NCBI GenBank assembly: GCA_963820375.1
Contig: CAWFZX010000001.1
Coordinates: 13,546-77,545 of the forward strand
Source of the DNA: AWTP1-13 sp963820375
Lineage (GTDB): Bacteria > Pseudomonadota > Alphaproteobacteria > Rhizobiales > Hyphomicrobiaceae
Length of the DNA: 64,000 nt
Reading direction: 5' to 3'
The number at the start of each line of letters is the position of its first letter. Position 1 is the first letter of the stretch. The notes beneath the pieces are model-generated. The model made no database searches. It was not told the DNA's origin and was given only the letters and a program-made list of their open reading frames with translations. The position numbers and the translations under genes were made by a program. Of the stretch, positions 1 through 10,100 are shown in pieces.

Positions 1-883
1 GAGCGCGCCGCTGGGCGTCGGCCAGCTGGTCATCGGCGATCCACTGCAGCCACTTGTGAAACAGCACATGCGTGGCGTTGGCCCGCACGAAACCAAAGGC
101 CGCCTCCCCGATCGGCGATCGCAGCTCGGCGGGCCAGCCGTGCCAGCCGCAGCCGAGGCCTCTCGGGACAAGCTCGGCCGAAAGCGCCTCGTAGCGCGCG
201 AATAGCTCCAGCGCCTCTCCGAACTCGCGGCAGAAGGCCCTGAAGCGGTGGGCGCGCTCCGTGCGCCGTGCCAGGTCGTCGCGCTCAAATCGCGCGAAGC
301 AGGCGGCGAGAGCGGCCTGCTTGAGTTTGCCGACAAAGGCGTAGTCGACGAGGTCGGCCTCACGCGCAGTCGCGACGGCCTGGGAGCTCGCCCGACGGGC
401 CCCATCGAGCATGTCCACGGCGATGTAGAGCGGGTTCAGGAAGCGACGGCTCGAGGGCGAATAGGGGCTGCGCCGGGCCGGATCGGCAAGAAACAGGGCG
501 TGCAACGGATTGACGCCGATGAAATCGGCCCCGCAGGCGCCGGCGTACTCCGCAAGCCGAGCCAGGTCCTCAAAATCGCCGATGCCCCAGTTCCGCTCCG
601 ACCGCACTCCGTAGAGCTGACAGGTGACGCCCCATGCCCGCCCTCCCCTCAGCCAATGGGGAACGAAGCAGTGGGCATGGGCAGGCGGCATCATCTCGCC
701 GGACTCGGGCGGAGGAGCAGCGATACCCGGGGTAGCAGTCGGCTGGGCCTCGGTCACCACACCCAGAGCTGCGAGGATGCCGCGCTTGGCGCGCTCGCTG
801 ACGCGCTGATAGGTGCCGGCCTCGGTCAGGTAGCCGAGAGAAATGCCATAGGCCTCAGCCAGCCGGTCCAGCGCCTCGCTCAC
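1..883 (-). CDS. malQ: 4-alpha-glucanotransferase (amylomaltase), N-terminal part
   Basis: Disproportionating enzyme of glycogen/maltodextrin metabolism (GH77) that moves 4-alpha-glucan segments between chains. The reading frame is open from a GTG at 883-881 to the left edge (about 294 codons); the GTG overlaps the TGA of treZ by 4 nt (GTGA). Family signatures seen are GVNPLHALF, then SPYSPSSRRFLNPLYI, and an upstream WGVTCQLYGVRSERNWGIGD block typical of bacterial MalQ. The catalytic Asp/Glu residues lie beyond the edge. The roughly 90-residue stretch before the WGV block is the usual N-terminal extension of long bacterial MalQs. It is the most distal visible gene of the glucan operon. Confidence 0.9.
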   Translation of the reverse strand, partial: MSEALDRLAEAYGISLGYLTEAGTYQRVSERAKRGILAALGVVTEAQPTATPGIAAPPPESGEMMPPAHAHCFVPHWLRGGRAWGVTCQLYGVRSERNWGIGDFEDLARLAEYAGACGADFIGVNPLHALFLADPARRSPYSPSSRRFLNPLYIAVDMLDGARRASSQAVATAREADLVDYAFVGKLKQAALAACFARFERDDLARRTERAHRFRAFCREFGEALELFARYEALSAELVPRGLGCGWHGWPAELRSPIGEAAFGFVRANATHVLFHKWLQWIADDQLADAQRRA

Positions 884-2748
884 GTCATTGAACCCCGTGC
901 GGCAGGCGGGTCCGTCAGCCTGAACACGACCGACCAGGCAGGGATCGACCCCGCGTCGAGCTGCTTGCTCGCCTCCTCCGAAGTCCGATGCAGGATACGC
1001 CAGGGTGACACAGCCGGGCTTACGCCCATTTCCCGTAGCGGCCAGCCTGCGGGCGACAAGTTGGCGATGAGGGCGAGCCTGCTGCCGTCTGCCAGTTGCC
1101 ACTCCACGCCCAGCGTTGCGCTCGTGGCGAACAGGATTTGCCCCGCCCAGCCTCCCACACCCTTCAAGCGCGGGACGATCTCCCTACGGCGCAACTCCAG
1201 AAGCTGCGAGGTCGAGACCAGCCTGGCGTTGTGCGGCGCCCTCAGCGGCGTGCTCCAGTCGAGCTTGCTGGTCGCGAACGTTGCGGGCGCATTGGGGTCT
1301 GGGATGCGCGCCCGCTTGCCGGGGTTCCGGAACGCGGGCCATTTGCGAAACTCGTTGCGCCGACCCTCGCGTACCGCATGGGCGAGCTCGCCATAGAAGT
1401 CCGTGAAGAAACAGAAGGGCCGCGCCTCTCCCCACTCCTCGCCCATGAACAGCAGCGGGATGTGTGGGCTGAGCAGCAGTATTGCCGTCAGCGCCTCGAG
1501 CGCCCTCGGCTCGGCAAGGCTCGCCAGCCTCTCGCCGAACGCGCGGTTGCCGACCTGATCATGGTTCTGCAGGAAGTTGACGAAGGCAGTCGGCGGCAGA
1601 TGCCCGCTCGCCTCGCCGCGCCTTGCGCCGTCGCGGAACCGGGACGGCTCGCCCTGGTAGACATAGCCCTGGCTCAAGGCGCGGGCGAGCCTGGTCACGC
1701 TATCCTGCATGTAGTCGGCGTAGTATCCTTCCCACTCCCCGGTGCAGACCACGTGGGCCGCATGATGGAAGTCGTCGTTCCACTCGGCGGTATAGAGCCC
1801 GGGCTCGCCGCCCGGCGACCTCTCGAGGAGGAACGCGACGTTGCGATCGTCCTCGGTTGTGAGGTGGACGTGGCGATCGGTTACGGCGGAACGTACCCTG
1901 GAGGCCAGCTCTTCCAGGATGTGAGGTTGTGACGAATCCAGGATCTGGTCGATGGCGTCGAGTCGCAGGCCGTCGAAGCGATACTCCTCGATCCAGTAGA
2001 GCGCGTTCTCGACGAAGAAGTCGCGCACCGGCCGGCGATCGTAGGCGATGGCCGCACCCCAAGGCGTGTGACGCTCGCGATGGAAGAACTCCGGAGCGTA
2101 GAGGTGCAGATAGTTGCCGTCCGGACCGAAGTGGTTGTAGACGACGTCGAGCAGCACCATGAGCTCGCGCTCGTGCGCCGCATCGACGAGCCGCTTCAAG
2201 GCCTCGGGACCACCGTAGGCGACATGTGGCGCATAGGGCAGCACACCATCGTAACCCCACCCGCGCCTGCCAGCGAATTGGGCAACGGGCATCAGCTCGA
2301 TGGCCGTGACACCCAGCCGGGCGAGATAGTCGAGCTTGCTGCGAACCCCGTCGAAGTCACCGGCTGGCGTGAACGTGCCCGTGTGAAGCTCGTAGATGAC
2401 GGCTTCCTCCCACGGCCGCCCGCGCCAGCCATGCGTACGCCAGGCATAGGCTTGCGGGTCCACCAGCCTCGAAGACCCATGCACGTCTCCAAGCTGCGCA
2501 CGCGCGGCGGGATCTGGGACGCGAGCACCGTCTGGCAGCAGGAAGCTGTAGCCCTGCTCCGCGCCCACCGCATCGGTCTCGACCTCGAACCAGCCCTCGT
2601 TCCGCCGCACCAGCGCCAGCGTGGCACCGGTCGCCTCGGCGACCAGAGAGACAGCCGCCACGCCCGGAGCCCACAATCGGAAGCGCGCGCCGCCATTGCC
2701 CGCAAGCTCGGCTCCCCAGCTCCGCCTGTACGCAAACCGGGCGCTCAC
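880..2748 (-). CDS. treZ: malto-oligosyltrehalose trehalohydrolase
   Basis: GH13 enzyme that releases trehalose from maltooligosyltrehalose ends, the second step of the TreY-TreZ route. The 622 aa carry an N-terminal beta/CBM48-like domain (about 1-100) and a TIM-barrel with WGYDGVLPYAPHVAYGG. The nucleophile is Asp264 in FDGLRLDAI, the acid/base Glu299 in LTTEDDRN, and the third carboxylate sits in FLQNHDQVGN. The start overlaps the glgX stop by 4 nt (ATGA). Its partner TreY is not in the window; downstream of malQ, past the left edge, is the likely place. Length is normal for TreZ. Confidence 0.93.
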   Translation of the reverse strand: MSARFAYRRSWGAELAGNGGARFRLWAPGVAAVSLVAEATGATLALVRRNEGWFEVETDAVGAEQGYSFLLPDGARVPDPAARAQLGDVHGSSRLVDPQAYAWRTHGWRGRPWEEAVIYELHTGTFTPAGDFDGVRSKLDYLARLGVTAIELMPVAQFAGRRGWGYDGVLPYAPHVAYGGPEALKRLVDAAHERELMVLLDVVYNHFGPDGNYLHLYAPEFFHRERHTPWGAAIAYDRRPVRDFFVENALYWIEEYRFDGLRLDAIDQILDSSQPHILEELASRVRSAVTDRHVHLTTEDDRNVAFLLERSPGGEPGLYTAEWNDDFHHAAHVVCTGEWEGYYADYMQDSVTRLARALSQGYVYQGEPSRFRDGARRGEASGHLPPTAFVNFLQNHDQVGNRAFGERLASLAEPRALEALTAILLLSPHIPLLFMGEEWGEARPFCFFTDFYGELAHAVREGRRNEFRKWPAFRNPGKRARIPDPNAPATFATSKLDWSTPLRAPHNARLVSTSQLLELRRREIVPRLKGVGGWAGQILFATSATLGVEWQLADGSRLALIANLSPAGWPLREMGVSPAVSPWRILHRTSEEASKQLDAGSIPAWSVVFRLTDPPAARGSMT

Positions 2749-4862
2749 GGCCTTGTCCCTTCGAAGAGAAGCAAGGTGCGGTCGCCTACTTCCACGTCGG
2801 CCCCAGGTTGGAGCTGGGGCACCGCGGGCTCAATCGCCGCGTTGGCCGTATCGACGAGCAGGCGCCACCGCAGAACGGCCTTCGCAGAGGGCAAGCGAAA
2901 GGTCAGGCTGCTGTGGTGGGCGTTCATCAGCAAGAGCAGCATGGACTGGCCCGTGTGGGCGAGCATCAGACCGATGAAGCGAGCAATGCCGTTCTCCCAA
3001 TCCTCGGGCAGCATTTTCTCGCCATCTGGGCGCAGCCAGGTAACATTGCGCGTGCCGTCGCGCAGGGCGCGCTCGCCGTGCAGGAAGCGGTGTTGCGGCC
3101 GCAGCAACGGATAGCGCCGCCGCAGCGCGATCATCCCGGCAGTGAAGACGAGCAACGATCCTTCTTTGCTCGCCGACGCATTCCAGTCCAGCCATGAGAT
3201 CTCGTTGTCCTGGCAATAGGCGTTGTTGTTGCCGCGTTGCGAGCGGCCCAGCTCGTCGCCCATGAGGATCATGGGCGTGCCCTGCGAGAGCAGCAGCGTG
3301 GCGATCAGCGAACGGCGTATCTTGTCGCGCAGCCGCAGAACTTGCGGATCGTCGGTCGGGCCCTCCACGCCGCAGTTCCAGCTGCGGTTGTCGTCGTGCC
3401 CGTCCTTGTTGTCCTCGCCGTTCGCCTCGTTATGCTTCTCGCTGTAGGAGACGAGATCTGCGAGCGTGAAGCCGTCGTGGGCCGTGATGAAGTTCAGGCT
3501 GGCCCACGGCCGGCGTCCCCGCTTGTCGAACAGGTCGGCCGAGCCGAGGAGATTCCGCGCCAGTGCCGGCAGCGCTCCGTCGTCGCCTTTCCAGAAGCTG
3601 CGCACGTCGTCGCGATAGCGTCCGTTCCACTCCGCCCATCCTGGCGGAAAGGCACCGAGCTGGTAGCCGTCCTCGCCAAGGTCCCAGGGCTCGGCAATGA
3701 GCTTGACCTGCGAGAGCGCTGGGTCCTGCCGGATCGCGCTGAAGAATGCCGCGTTGCCATCGAAGGCTCTAGTCTCCCGGCCGAGCGACGTCGCCAGGTC
3801 GAAGCGGAACCCGTCGACATGGCATTCCACTGCCCAGTAGCGCAGCGAGTCCATGATCATCTGCAGCACGCGCGGATGATGCTGGTTTACCGTGTTGCCG
3901 CAGCCGGTCGTTTCGAAGTAGTAGCGCCGGTCGTCGGCGAGCATGTAGTAGCTAGCGTTGTCGATGCCGCGGAACGACAGCGTGGGCCCGAGATGGTTGC
4001 CCTCGGCCGTGTGGTTGTAGACCACGTCCAGGATCACCTCAATCCCGGCCTGGTGGAGACGGTGCACCATGCGGCAAAACTCGGAAATGTCCCCACCGCT
4101 CGAGAAGTACCGGTGCGCCGGTGCGAAGAAGCACAGCGTATTGTAGCCCCAGTAGTTCTTGAGGCCCTGCTCGACCAAGTAGCGGTCGTCAGCGAACGCT
4201 TGCGCTGGAAGAAGCTCGACTGCCGTTACGCCGAGCTTGACCAGGTGCTCGATGGCACTCGGGTAGGCCAATCCGGCAAATGTGCCGCGCAGCTGCCCCG
4301 GCACGCGCGGATGGCGCGCCGTGAAGCCCTTCACATGAGCTTCGTAGATCACCGTGTCGGCCCAGGCCGTCCGGGGGCGCCGCTCACGCTTCCAAGGAAA
4401 GGAAGGGAGCCAACGCTCGCTCGTCTCGACGACGACGCACTTTTGCATATGTGGGGCAGAGTCGCGGTCGTCGAAGGTAAGGTCGGCATCGGGCCCGCCG
4501 ACCTGGTAGCCGAAGTGCGAGTCGTCCCAGACTATCGATCCGAATAGTGCCTTGGCGTAGGGATCGATGAGCAGCTTGTGCGGATTGAACCTGTGCCCTT
4601 CCCTGGGTGCGTAGGGCCCGTGCACACGATAGCCGTAAAGCTGGCCCGGGGAGATACCGGCGATATGGCCATGCCACACCTCATCGGTCAGCTCTGGAAG
4701 CCGGACCCGAGCGGTCTCCTGTCGGCCGTCACTGTCGAACAGACAGACCTCGACGCGTGTGGCGTTGGCCGAGAAAAGCGCGAAGTTGACGCCCTTGGCG
4801 TCCGGCGTCGCCCCGAGCGGATAGGGGGCACCTGCGTGGACGGCCAGTCGGCTGCGGCTCAT
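2745..4862 (-). CDS. glgX: glycogen debranching enzyme GlgX (isoamylase type)
   Basis: GH13_11 enzyme hydrolysing alpha-1,6 branches of phosphorylase-limited glycogen. The 705 aa have an N-terminal CBM48-like domain (GATPDAKGVNFALFSANA, about 17-34). The catalytic core shows WGYNTLCFFAPAHRY, VILDVVYNHTAEG, nucleophile Asp355 in HVDGFRFDLATSLGRE and acid/base Glu391 in KLIAEPWD. A conserved MGDELGRSQRGNNNAYCQDN block follows. It is the standard length for GlgX. It overlaps glgB upstream and treZ downstream by 4 nt each, so it is translationally coupled in the operon. In this setting it debranches the glucan that GlgE and GlgB build. Confidence 0.95.
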   Translation of the reverse strand: MSRSRLAVHAGAPYPLGATPDAKGVNFALFSANATRVEVCLFDSDGRQETARVRLPELTDEVWHGHIAGISPGQLYGYRVHGPYAPREGHRFNPHKLLIDPYAKALFGSIVWDDSHFGYQVGGPDADLTFDDRDSAPHMQKCVVVETSERWLPSFPWKRERRPRTAWADTVIYEAHVKGFTARHPRVPGQLRGTFAGLAYPSAIEHLVKLGVTAVELLPAQAFADDRYLVEQGLKNYWGYNTLCFFAPAHRYFSSGGDISEFCRMVHRLHQAGIEVILDVVYNHTAEGNHLGPTLSFRGIDNASYYMLADDRRYYFETTGCGNTVNQHHPRVLQMIMDSLRYWAVECHVDGFRFDLATSLGRETRAFDGNAAFFSAIRQDPALSQVKLIAEPWDLGEDGYQLGAFPPGWAEWNGRYRDDVRSFWKGDDGALPALARNLLGSADLFDKRGRRPWASLNFITAHDGFTLADLVSYSEKHNEANGEDNKDGHDDNRSWNCGVEGPTDDPQVLRLRDKIRRSLIATLLLSQGTPMILMGDELGRSQRGNNNAYCQDNEISWLDWNASASKEGSLLVFTAGMIALRRRYPLLRPQHRFLHGERALRDGTRNVTWLRPDGEKMLPEDWENGIARFIGLMLAHTGQSMLLLLMNAHHSSLTFRLPSAKAVLRWRLLVDTANAAIEPAVPQLQPGADVEVGDRTLLLFEGTRP

Positions 4863-7105
4863 GGAAGCTGCCCCCGAGCGCCGACGTGCTCGAACACAAC
4901 CGTCGCCAGTGGCGGAAGCTCGATCTCGAGAGTGAAGGGCCGACCATGGTAGGGGCGCGCCTCCGCGTCGGCGCCCCCGGCATTGCCGACATTCGACCCG
5001 CCATAGGCGGCGCCGTCCGTGTTTAGGCGCTCGGCCCAGTGCCCGCCGTCTGACACGCCGACACGATACTCGTGACGCACGATCGGCGTGAAGTTGCAGA
5101 CGACGAGGACGGGCGGCCTGCCCGCGCTGCCGCGCCTCAAGTAGGCCAGCACGCTCTGGGCCGCATCACCGCCTTCGACCCACTCGAAACCGGCCGCCTC
5201 GCAATCGAGCTCGTGCAGCGCGGGCACGTGGCGATAGAGGCGGTTGAGATCGCGGACCAGGTTCTGCATGCCGCGGTGGCTCGCATCGCTAAGCATATGC
5301 CAGTCGAGCGCGCGATCGTGGCTCCACTCGCGCTCCTGGGCGAACTCGCCGCCCATGAACAGCAGCTTCTTGCCGGGATGGGTCCACATGAACGCAAGGT
5401 AGGCGCGCAGGTTTGCGAACTTCTGCCAGCGGTCGCCCGGCATCTTGCCGAGAAGCGAGCCCTTGCCGTGCACGACCTCGTCGTGGCTGAGCGGCAGAAT
5501 GAAGTTCTCCGAGAAAGCATAGACTAGTCCGAAAGTCAGCTCGTTGTGGTGATGCGTCCGGTGCACTGAATCGCGACTCATGTAGGCCAGCGTGTCGTGC
5601 ATCCAGCCCATGTTCCACTTGTAGCCGAAGCCGAGCCCGCCCTGATCGACGGGGCGCGACACCTGTGGCCAGGCGGTCGACTCCTCGGCGACGGTGACGA
5701 TGCCGGGATGGGCGCCGTAGGCGCGCGCGTTGAGGGTCTTGAGGAAGGAGACGGCTTCCAGGTTCTCGCGGCCGCCATGGACGTTGGGGATCCACTCTCC
5801 CGCCGGCCGGCTGTAGTCGAGGTAGAGCATGGAAGCGACCGCATCGACCCTGAGCCCGTCGATGTGATAGCGGTCGAGCCAGAACAGCGCGTTGGCGGCG
5901 AGGAAGTTGGCAACCTCGCGGCGGCCGAAGTTATAGATCAGGGTGTCCCAGTCGCGGTGGAACCCGAGCCGCGGGTCCTCGTGCTCGTAGAGCGCCGTGC
6001 CGTCGAAGCGCGCCAAGCCGTGCGGGTCGGTCGGGAAGTGCGCCGGCACCCAGTCGATCAGCACCCCGATGCCGGCCTGGTGGCAGCGGTCGACGAAGCG
6101 GGCGAAAGCCTCCGGAGGCCCGAAGCGCGCCGAGGGCGCAAAGAGGCCGACCGGCTGGTAGCCCCAGGACCCCGAGAACGGATGCTCGCTGATCGGCAGC
6201 AGCTCGATGTGCGTGAACCCCAGGTCGTTCACATACGGGATGAGCTCGTCGGCCAGCCGATCATAACCAAAGAAGCTGTTGCTTTCGCCCCGGCGCCAGG
6301 AGCCGGCGTGCACCTCGTAGATCGAGATGGGGCGCGAACGTTCCTGGAGGGCTTTGCGTCGGCTCAGCCAATCGTCGTCCTGCCAGTCGACGTGCGGTTT
6401 TCCGACGACGCGCGATGCGGTGGACGGCGGCGCCTCGAGCGCGAATGCAAAGGGGTCGCTCTTGAGCGGCATGCGGTCGCCTCGCGGACCGACGATCTCG
6501 TACTTGTAGAGTGCGCCTTCGCCGACGCCAGGCAAAAACAACTCCCAAACCCCGGCCTCGACGCGCCTTCGCATCGGGTGGCGGCGGCCGTCCCAGGCAT
6601 TGAAGTCGCCCACGACGCTGACGCGGCGGGCATTGGGCGCCCATACCGCGAAGACGACGCCCGCTACGCCGTCGACGACGACCGGATGTGCGCCGAGCCT
6701 CTCGTAGAGCCGCTGATGGCTGCCTTCGGCGAGCAGATGCGTATCGAGCTCACCGAGGTAGGGAGGAAACCGATAGGGGTCGTGAACCTCCCAGCGATGG
6801 GCGCCTCGGCGCAGGCGAAGCTTGTAGGCCGGCGCACCGGCGCCATGTGCGACCACGCCGGCATAGAAGCCCTGCTGATGCACACGCTCGAGCGTGGCAA
6901 GTAAGGAGCCGTCGTCGGCATCGATCACCTCGACGACTTCCGTATCGGGCGCAAACACGCGGATCGCGTAGCCGGCGCTCCCGACCGCGTGTGGCCCGAG
7001 CACGCCGAAGGGATTGCCGTGATCCCCCGATACGATCGCATCGATCTCGCCCTGGTCCGGTCGCCACCCACCGGCCGCATCGGACTGCGCGGTGTCGCCC
7101 CTCAT
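4859..7105 (-). CDS. glgB: 1,4-alpha-glucan branching enzyme
   Basis: Introduces alpha-1,6 branches into linear alpha-glucan. The 748 aa comprise an N-terminal domain (about 30-140), a CBM48 domain (VFAVWAPNARRVSVVGDFNA, 151-170) and the GH13_9 core. The catalytic nucleophile is Asp421 in HIDGLRVDAVASMLYLDYSR and the acid/base is Glu474 in VTVAEESTAWP; LPLSHDEVVHGKGSL supplies the third carboxylate. The long N-terminal form matches E. coli-type GlgB. Both junctions are 4-nt ATGA overlaps. In GlgE-pathway operons GlgB branches the maltosyl-extended chains made by GlgE. Confidence 0.96.
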   Translation of the reverse strand: MRGDTAQSDAAGGWRPDQGEIDAIVSGDHGNPFGVLGPHAVGSAGYAIRVFAPDTEVVEVIDADDGSLLATLERVHQQGFYAGVVAHGAGAPAYKLRLRRGAHRWEVHDPYRFPPYLGELDTHLLAEGSHQRLYERLGAHPVVVDGVAGVVFAVWAPNARRVSVVGDFNAWDGRRHPMRRRVEAGVWELFLPGVGEGALYKYEIVGPRGDRMPLKSDPFAFALEAPPSTASRVVGKPHVDWQDDDWLSRRKALQERSRPISIYEVHAGSWRRGESNSFFGYDRLADELIPYVNDLGFTHIELLPISEHPFSGSWGYQPVGLFAPSARFGPPEAFARFVDRCHQAGIGVLIDWVPAHFPTDPHGLARFDGTALYEHEDPRLGFHRDWDTLIYNFGRREVANFLAANALFWLDRYHIDGLRVDAVASMLYLDYSRPAGEWIPNVHGGRENLEAVSFLKTLNARAYGAHPGIVTVAEESTAWPQVSRPVDQGGLGFGYKWNMGWMHDTLAYMSRDSVHRTHHHNELTFGLVYAFSENFILPLSHDEVVHGKGSLLGKMPGDRWQKFANLRAYLAFMWTHPGKKLLFMGGEFAQEREWSHDRALDWHMLSDASHRGMQNLVRDLNRLYRHVPALHELDCEAAGFEWVEGGDAAQSVLAYLRRGSAGRPPVLVVCNFTPIVRHEYRVGVSDGGHWAERLNTDGAAYGGSNVGNAGGADAEARPYHGRPFTLEIELPPLATVVFEHVGARGQLP

Positions 7106-10100
7106 GTTTGCCTGGCCTCGGCGCGCTCCAGGAGCTCGAGCATCCCGCGCACCGGAATGCCGAGCCAGGTCGGCCGATTGGCCGCCTCGTATGAGATCTC
7201 GTAGAGCGTCTTCTGCAGAAGAAAAAGATTGAGCAGCGCGGCGGCGTCGCCCCGGTCCTGCGGGAGGCTGACCAATCCCCGCGATGCCTCAACATATGCG
7301 TCGATGAACTCGCGGCCGGCCCGCTCTCTCCAGGCGGAAGCCGCCGCAACTACGCGCTCCGGCAAGCCTCCGGTCCTGGCCGCAAAGCGGTCGAGCGCGG
7401 CAGAAGCGGCATAGTCGAGGGACCGCAACATGCCCGCCACGTCGCGCAAGGGGGTGGTCTTCTCCCGTCGCTCCGCCAACGTGCGGCCCGGCTCGCCCTC
7501 GAAGTCGATGATGACCACGTCGTCCTTGGCGACGAGAACCTGTCCCAGGTGGTAGTCGCCGTGGACACGCGTCGCCATCCAACTGGTGCCGACGCGCGCG
7601 AGCCGATCGATATAGGAGAACAGCGCCTGCCGCTCGGCGAGCAGTCGGGCCGCTTCGCTCAATTCACCCGCGATGCCGTCCAGTGCCGCGAGCGCCCTTT
7701 CGGCGTCGCTCCTGATGGCCTCGCACCAATGCCGTGCCTGGTCCGCGCCGAGCCGCTCCGCACTGAACGCCGGGTCGCTGGTCGGCGTCGCAAGCGCACG
7801 GTGCATTTCGGCGGTGCGCTGGCCCAGCCTGGTTGCCAACCCCAACGGAAAGACGTAGAGGCGGTCGAGCGCTTCCTGCCAGGGCTCCACGTCCGGAAGG
7901 AGCGAGATGTCGTCGCACGTCCGCTCGAGGGCCTCGACCACTGCGTTCCACGCATCGCCCTGGTTCTCGACGAAGGCGAAGGCGATCGCCAGCGCCGCGG
8001 GCTCGCGGCCTTCATCTGCATGCTCGACCGCGCCCAGCAGGGCCGGCGTGTTGCTAAAGTGGGCGACGTTGGTGAGGAACTGGGCCACCTCGAGCTCGGG
8101 CTGCATGCCCGGCCGAACGCGCCGGTAGAGCTTCAGGACCATGCTATCGCCGACTATGAGCGAAACGTTGCTCTGCTCGGCGCCCATCGGGCGCAGCGAC
8201 ACGTCCTCTGCGAGAGGCTTCAGGGAAGGATGCGCGGTGAACCGCAAATTGCTCGACTGCCTGCTGCCTCCTCGCGACATCGCCATCACCAGATCCAGCA
8301 CGAACTCCTGGTCCTTGGCCGCATCGAGCAGGGCGGCTATGCGGGACCCGCGCCTGATTTTCGCTAGCGTGAACGGCAGCGACGGCGACGTGGAGCTCAC
8401 CTTGTCGCTGCCCCAACTGACGGAGAGCGGCAGGAAGTAGCTATGCGGCTCCCCGCCGCCACCGATCGACACGTCACAGAACGCGAGCGGATAGGTCGTC
8501 GATCGGCCCTCGAGGGTGGCGAACTGTCTCAGCGCGACGGAGGCAATTCTTGCATCCTTGGCCGCGAACCAGCGCTGTCGCAGCAGGAACTCAGGAAGGA
8601 TGTCCCGCTCCAAGGTCTCCTGCCCGCGGCTGCGCAGGACGCTCTGCCAGGCATCGGCCGCGACCAGCGTGAGCAAGTCGGGCGCTGGCTCGGGCGTGGC
8701 CACGTGCCAGCGCGGGGTCTCGACCTCCCTCGCGAGCACGAACCAGAAGAAGCCGTAGCCCGGCAAGGTGAGCAGGTAGGTCAGCTCGCCCACGGGCGGA
8801 AACGCCGAGTTGCCGGTCAGCTCGACGGGAACGGCGCCGCGGAACTCACGAAGGTCGAGCTCGACGGCCTGGGCAGAGCGACCCATGTTGAACACACACA
8901 GAATGCGCTGGTCCACATGCTCCCGAACGAAGGCCAGCACCTTGCGGTTCCGCGGATAAAGCAGTCTCAGGGCACCGCGACCGAACGCCGAGTGGTTCTT
9001 GCGCACCGCGATCATACGCCGCATCCAGTTGAGCAGCGACGAGGGGCTCCGCTGCTGCGCCTCCACGTTGATCGACTGGTAGCCGTAGATGGCATCCATG
9101 ATCGGCGGCAGGTAGAGCCGTTGCGGATCGGCCCGCGAGAACCCGCCATTACGGTCGGCCGACCACTGCATCGGCGTGCGCACGCCGTCCCGATCGCCCA
9201 GATAGTAGTTGTCGCCCATGCCGAGCTCGTCGCCGTAGTAGATCACCGGCGTACCCGGCAAAGAGAACAGCAGCGCGTTCATCAGCTCGATCTTGCGCCG
9301 GTCGTTCTCGAGCAGCGGCGCCAGTCGGCGGCGGATGCCTAGATTGATGCGCGCGCGCGAGTCGGTGGCGTAGATGCGCCAGAGGTAGTCGCGCTCGTCG
9401 TCGGTCACCATCTCGAGCGTGAGCTCGTCGTGGTTGCGCAGGAACAGCGCCCACTGACAGTTGGCGGGAATATCGGGGGTCTGGCGCAGGATGTCGGCGA
9501 TCGGATGCCGGTCCTCCTGCGCGAGCGCCATGTACATGCGTGGCATCAGCGGGAAATGGAATGCCATGTGGCACTCGTCGCCGTCACCGAAGTAGGGGCG
9601 CGTGTCCTCCGGCCACTGGTTGGCCTCTGCCAGGAGCATGCGGTCCGGATAGCGTGCGTCGACCTCGCGCCGAATGCTCTTCAACATCTCATGAGTCTCG
9701 GGCAGGTTCTCGTTGTTCGTGCCCTCGCGCTCACACAGGTAGGGGACGGCGTCGAGCCTCAGCCCGTCGACACCCAAGTCGAGCCAATAGCGCAGCACAT
9801 TGGTTATCTCCTCGAGGACGCGAGGATTGTCGAAGTTGAGATCGGGCTGGTGGGAGTAGAAGCGGTGCCAGAAGTAGGCCTTCGCTGTGGCGTCCCACGT
9901 CCAATTCGACGTCTCCGTGTCCAGGAAGATGATGCGGGTTCCCTGATAGCGTTCGTCGGTATCGCTCCACACGTAGTAGTCGCGCTCGGGCGAGCCGGGA
10001 GGCGCCTTGCGCGCGCGCTGGAACCAGGGATGCTGGTCGGACGTGTGGTTGACGACGAGCTCAGCTATGACGCGGATGCCGCGCCGATGGGCTTCCTCGA

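Noticed and set aside
3237..4547. 436-codon plus-strand frame
   Set aside because: Antisense to glgX, which has intact catalytic residues; no motif on the plus strand.
5597..6904. 435-codon plus-strand frame
   Set aside because: Antisense to glgB; shadow of a strongly biased GC-rich gene.
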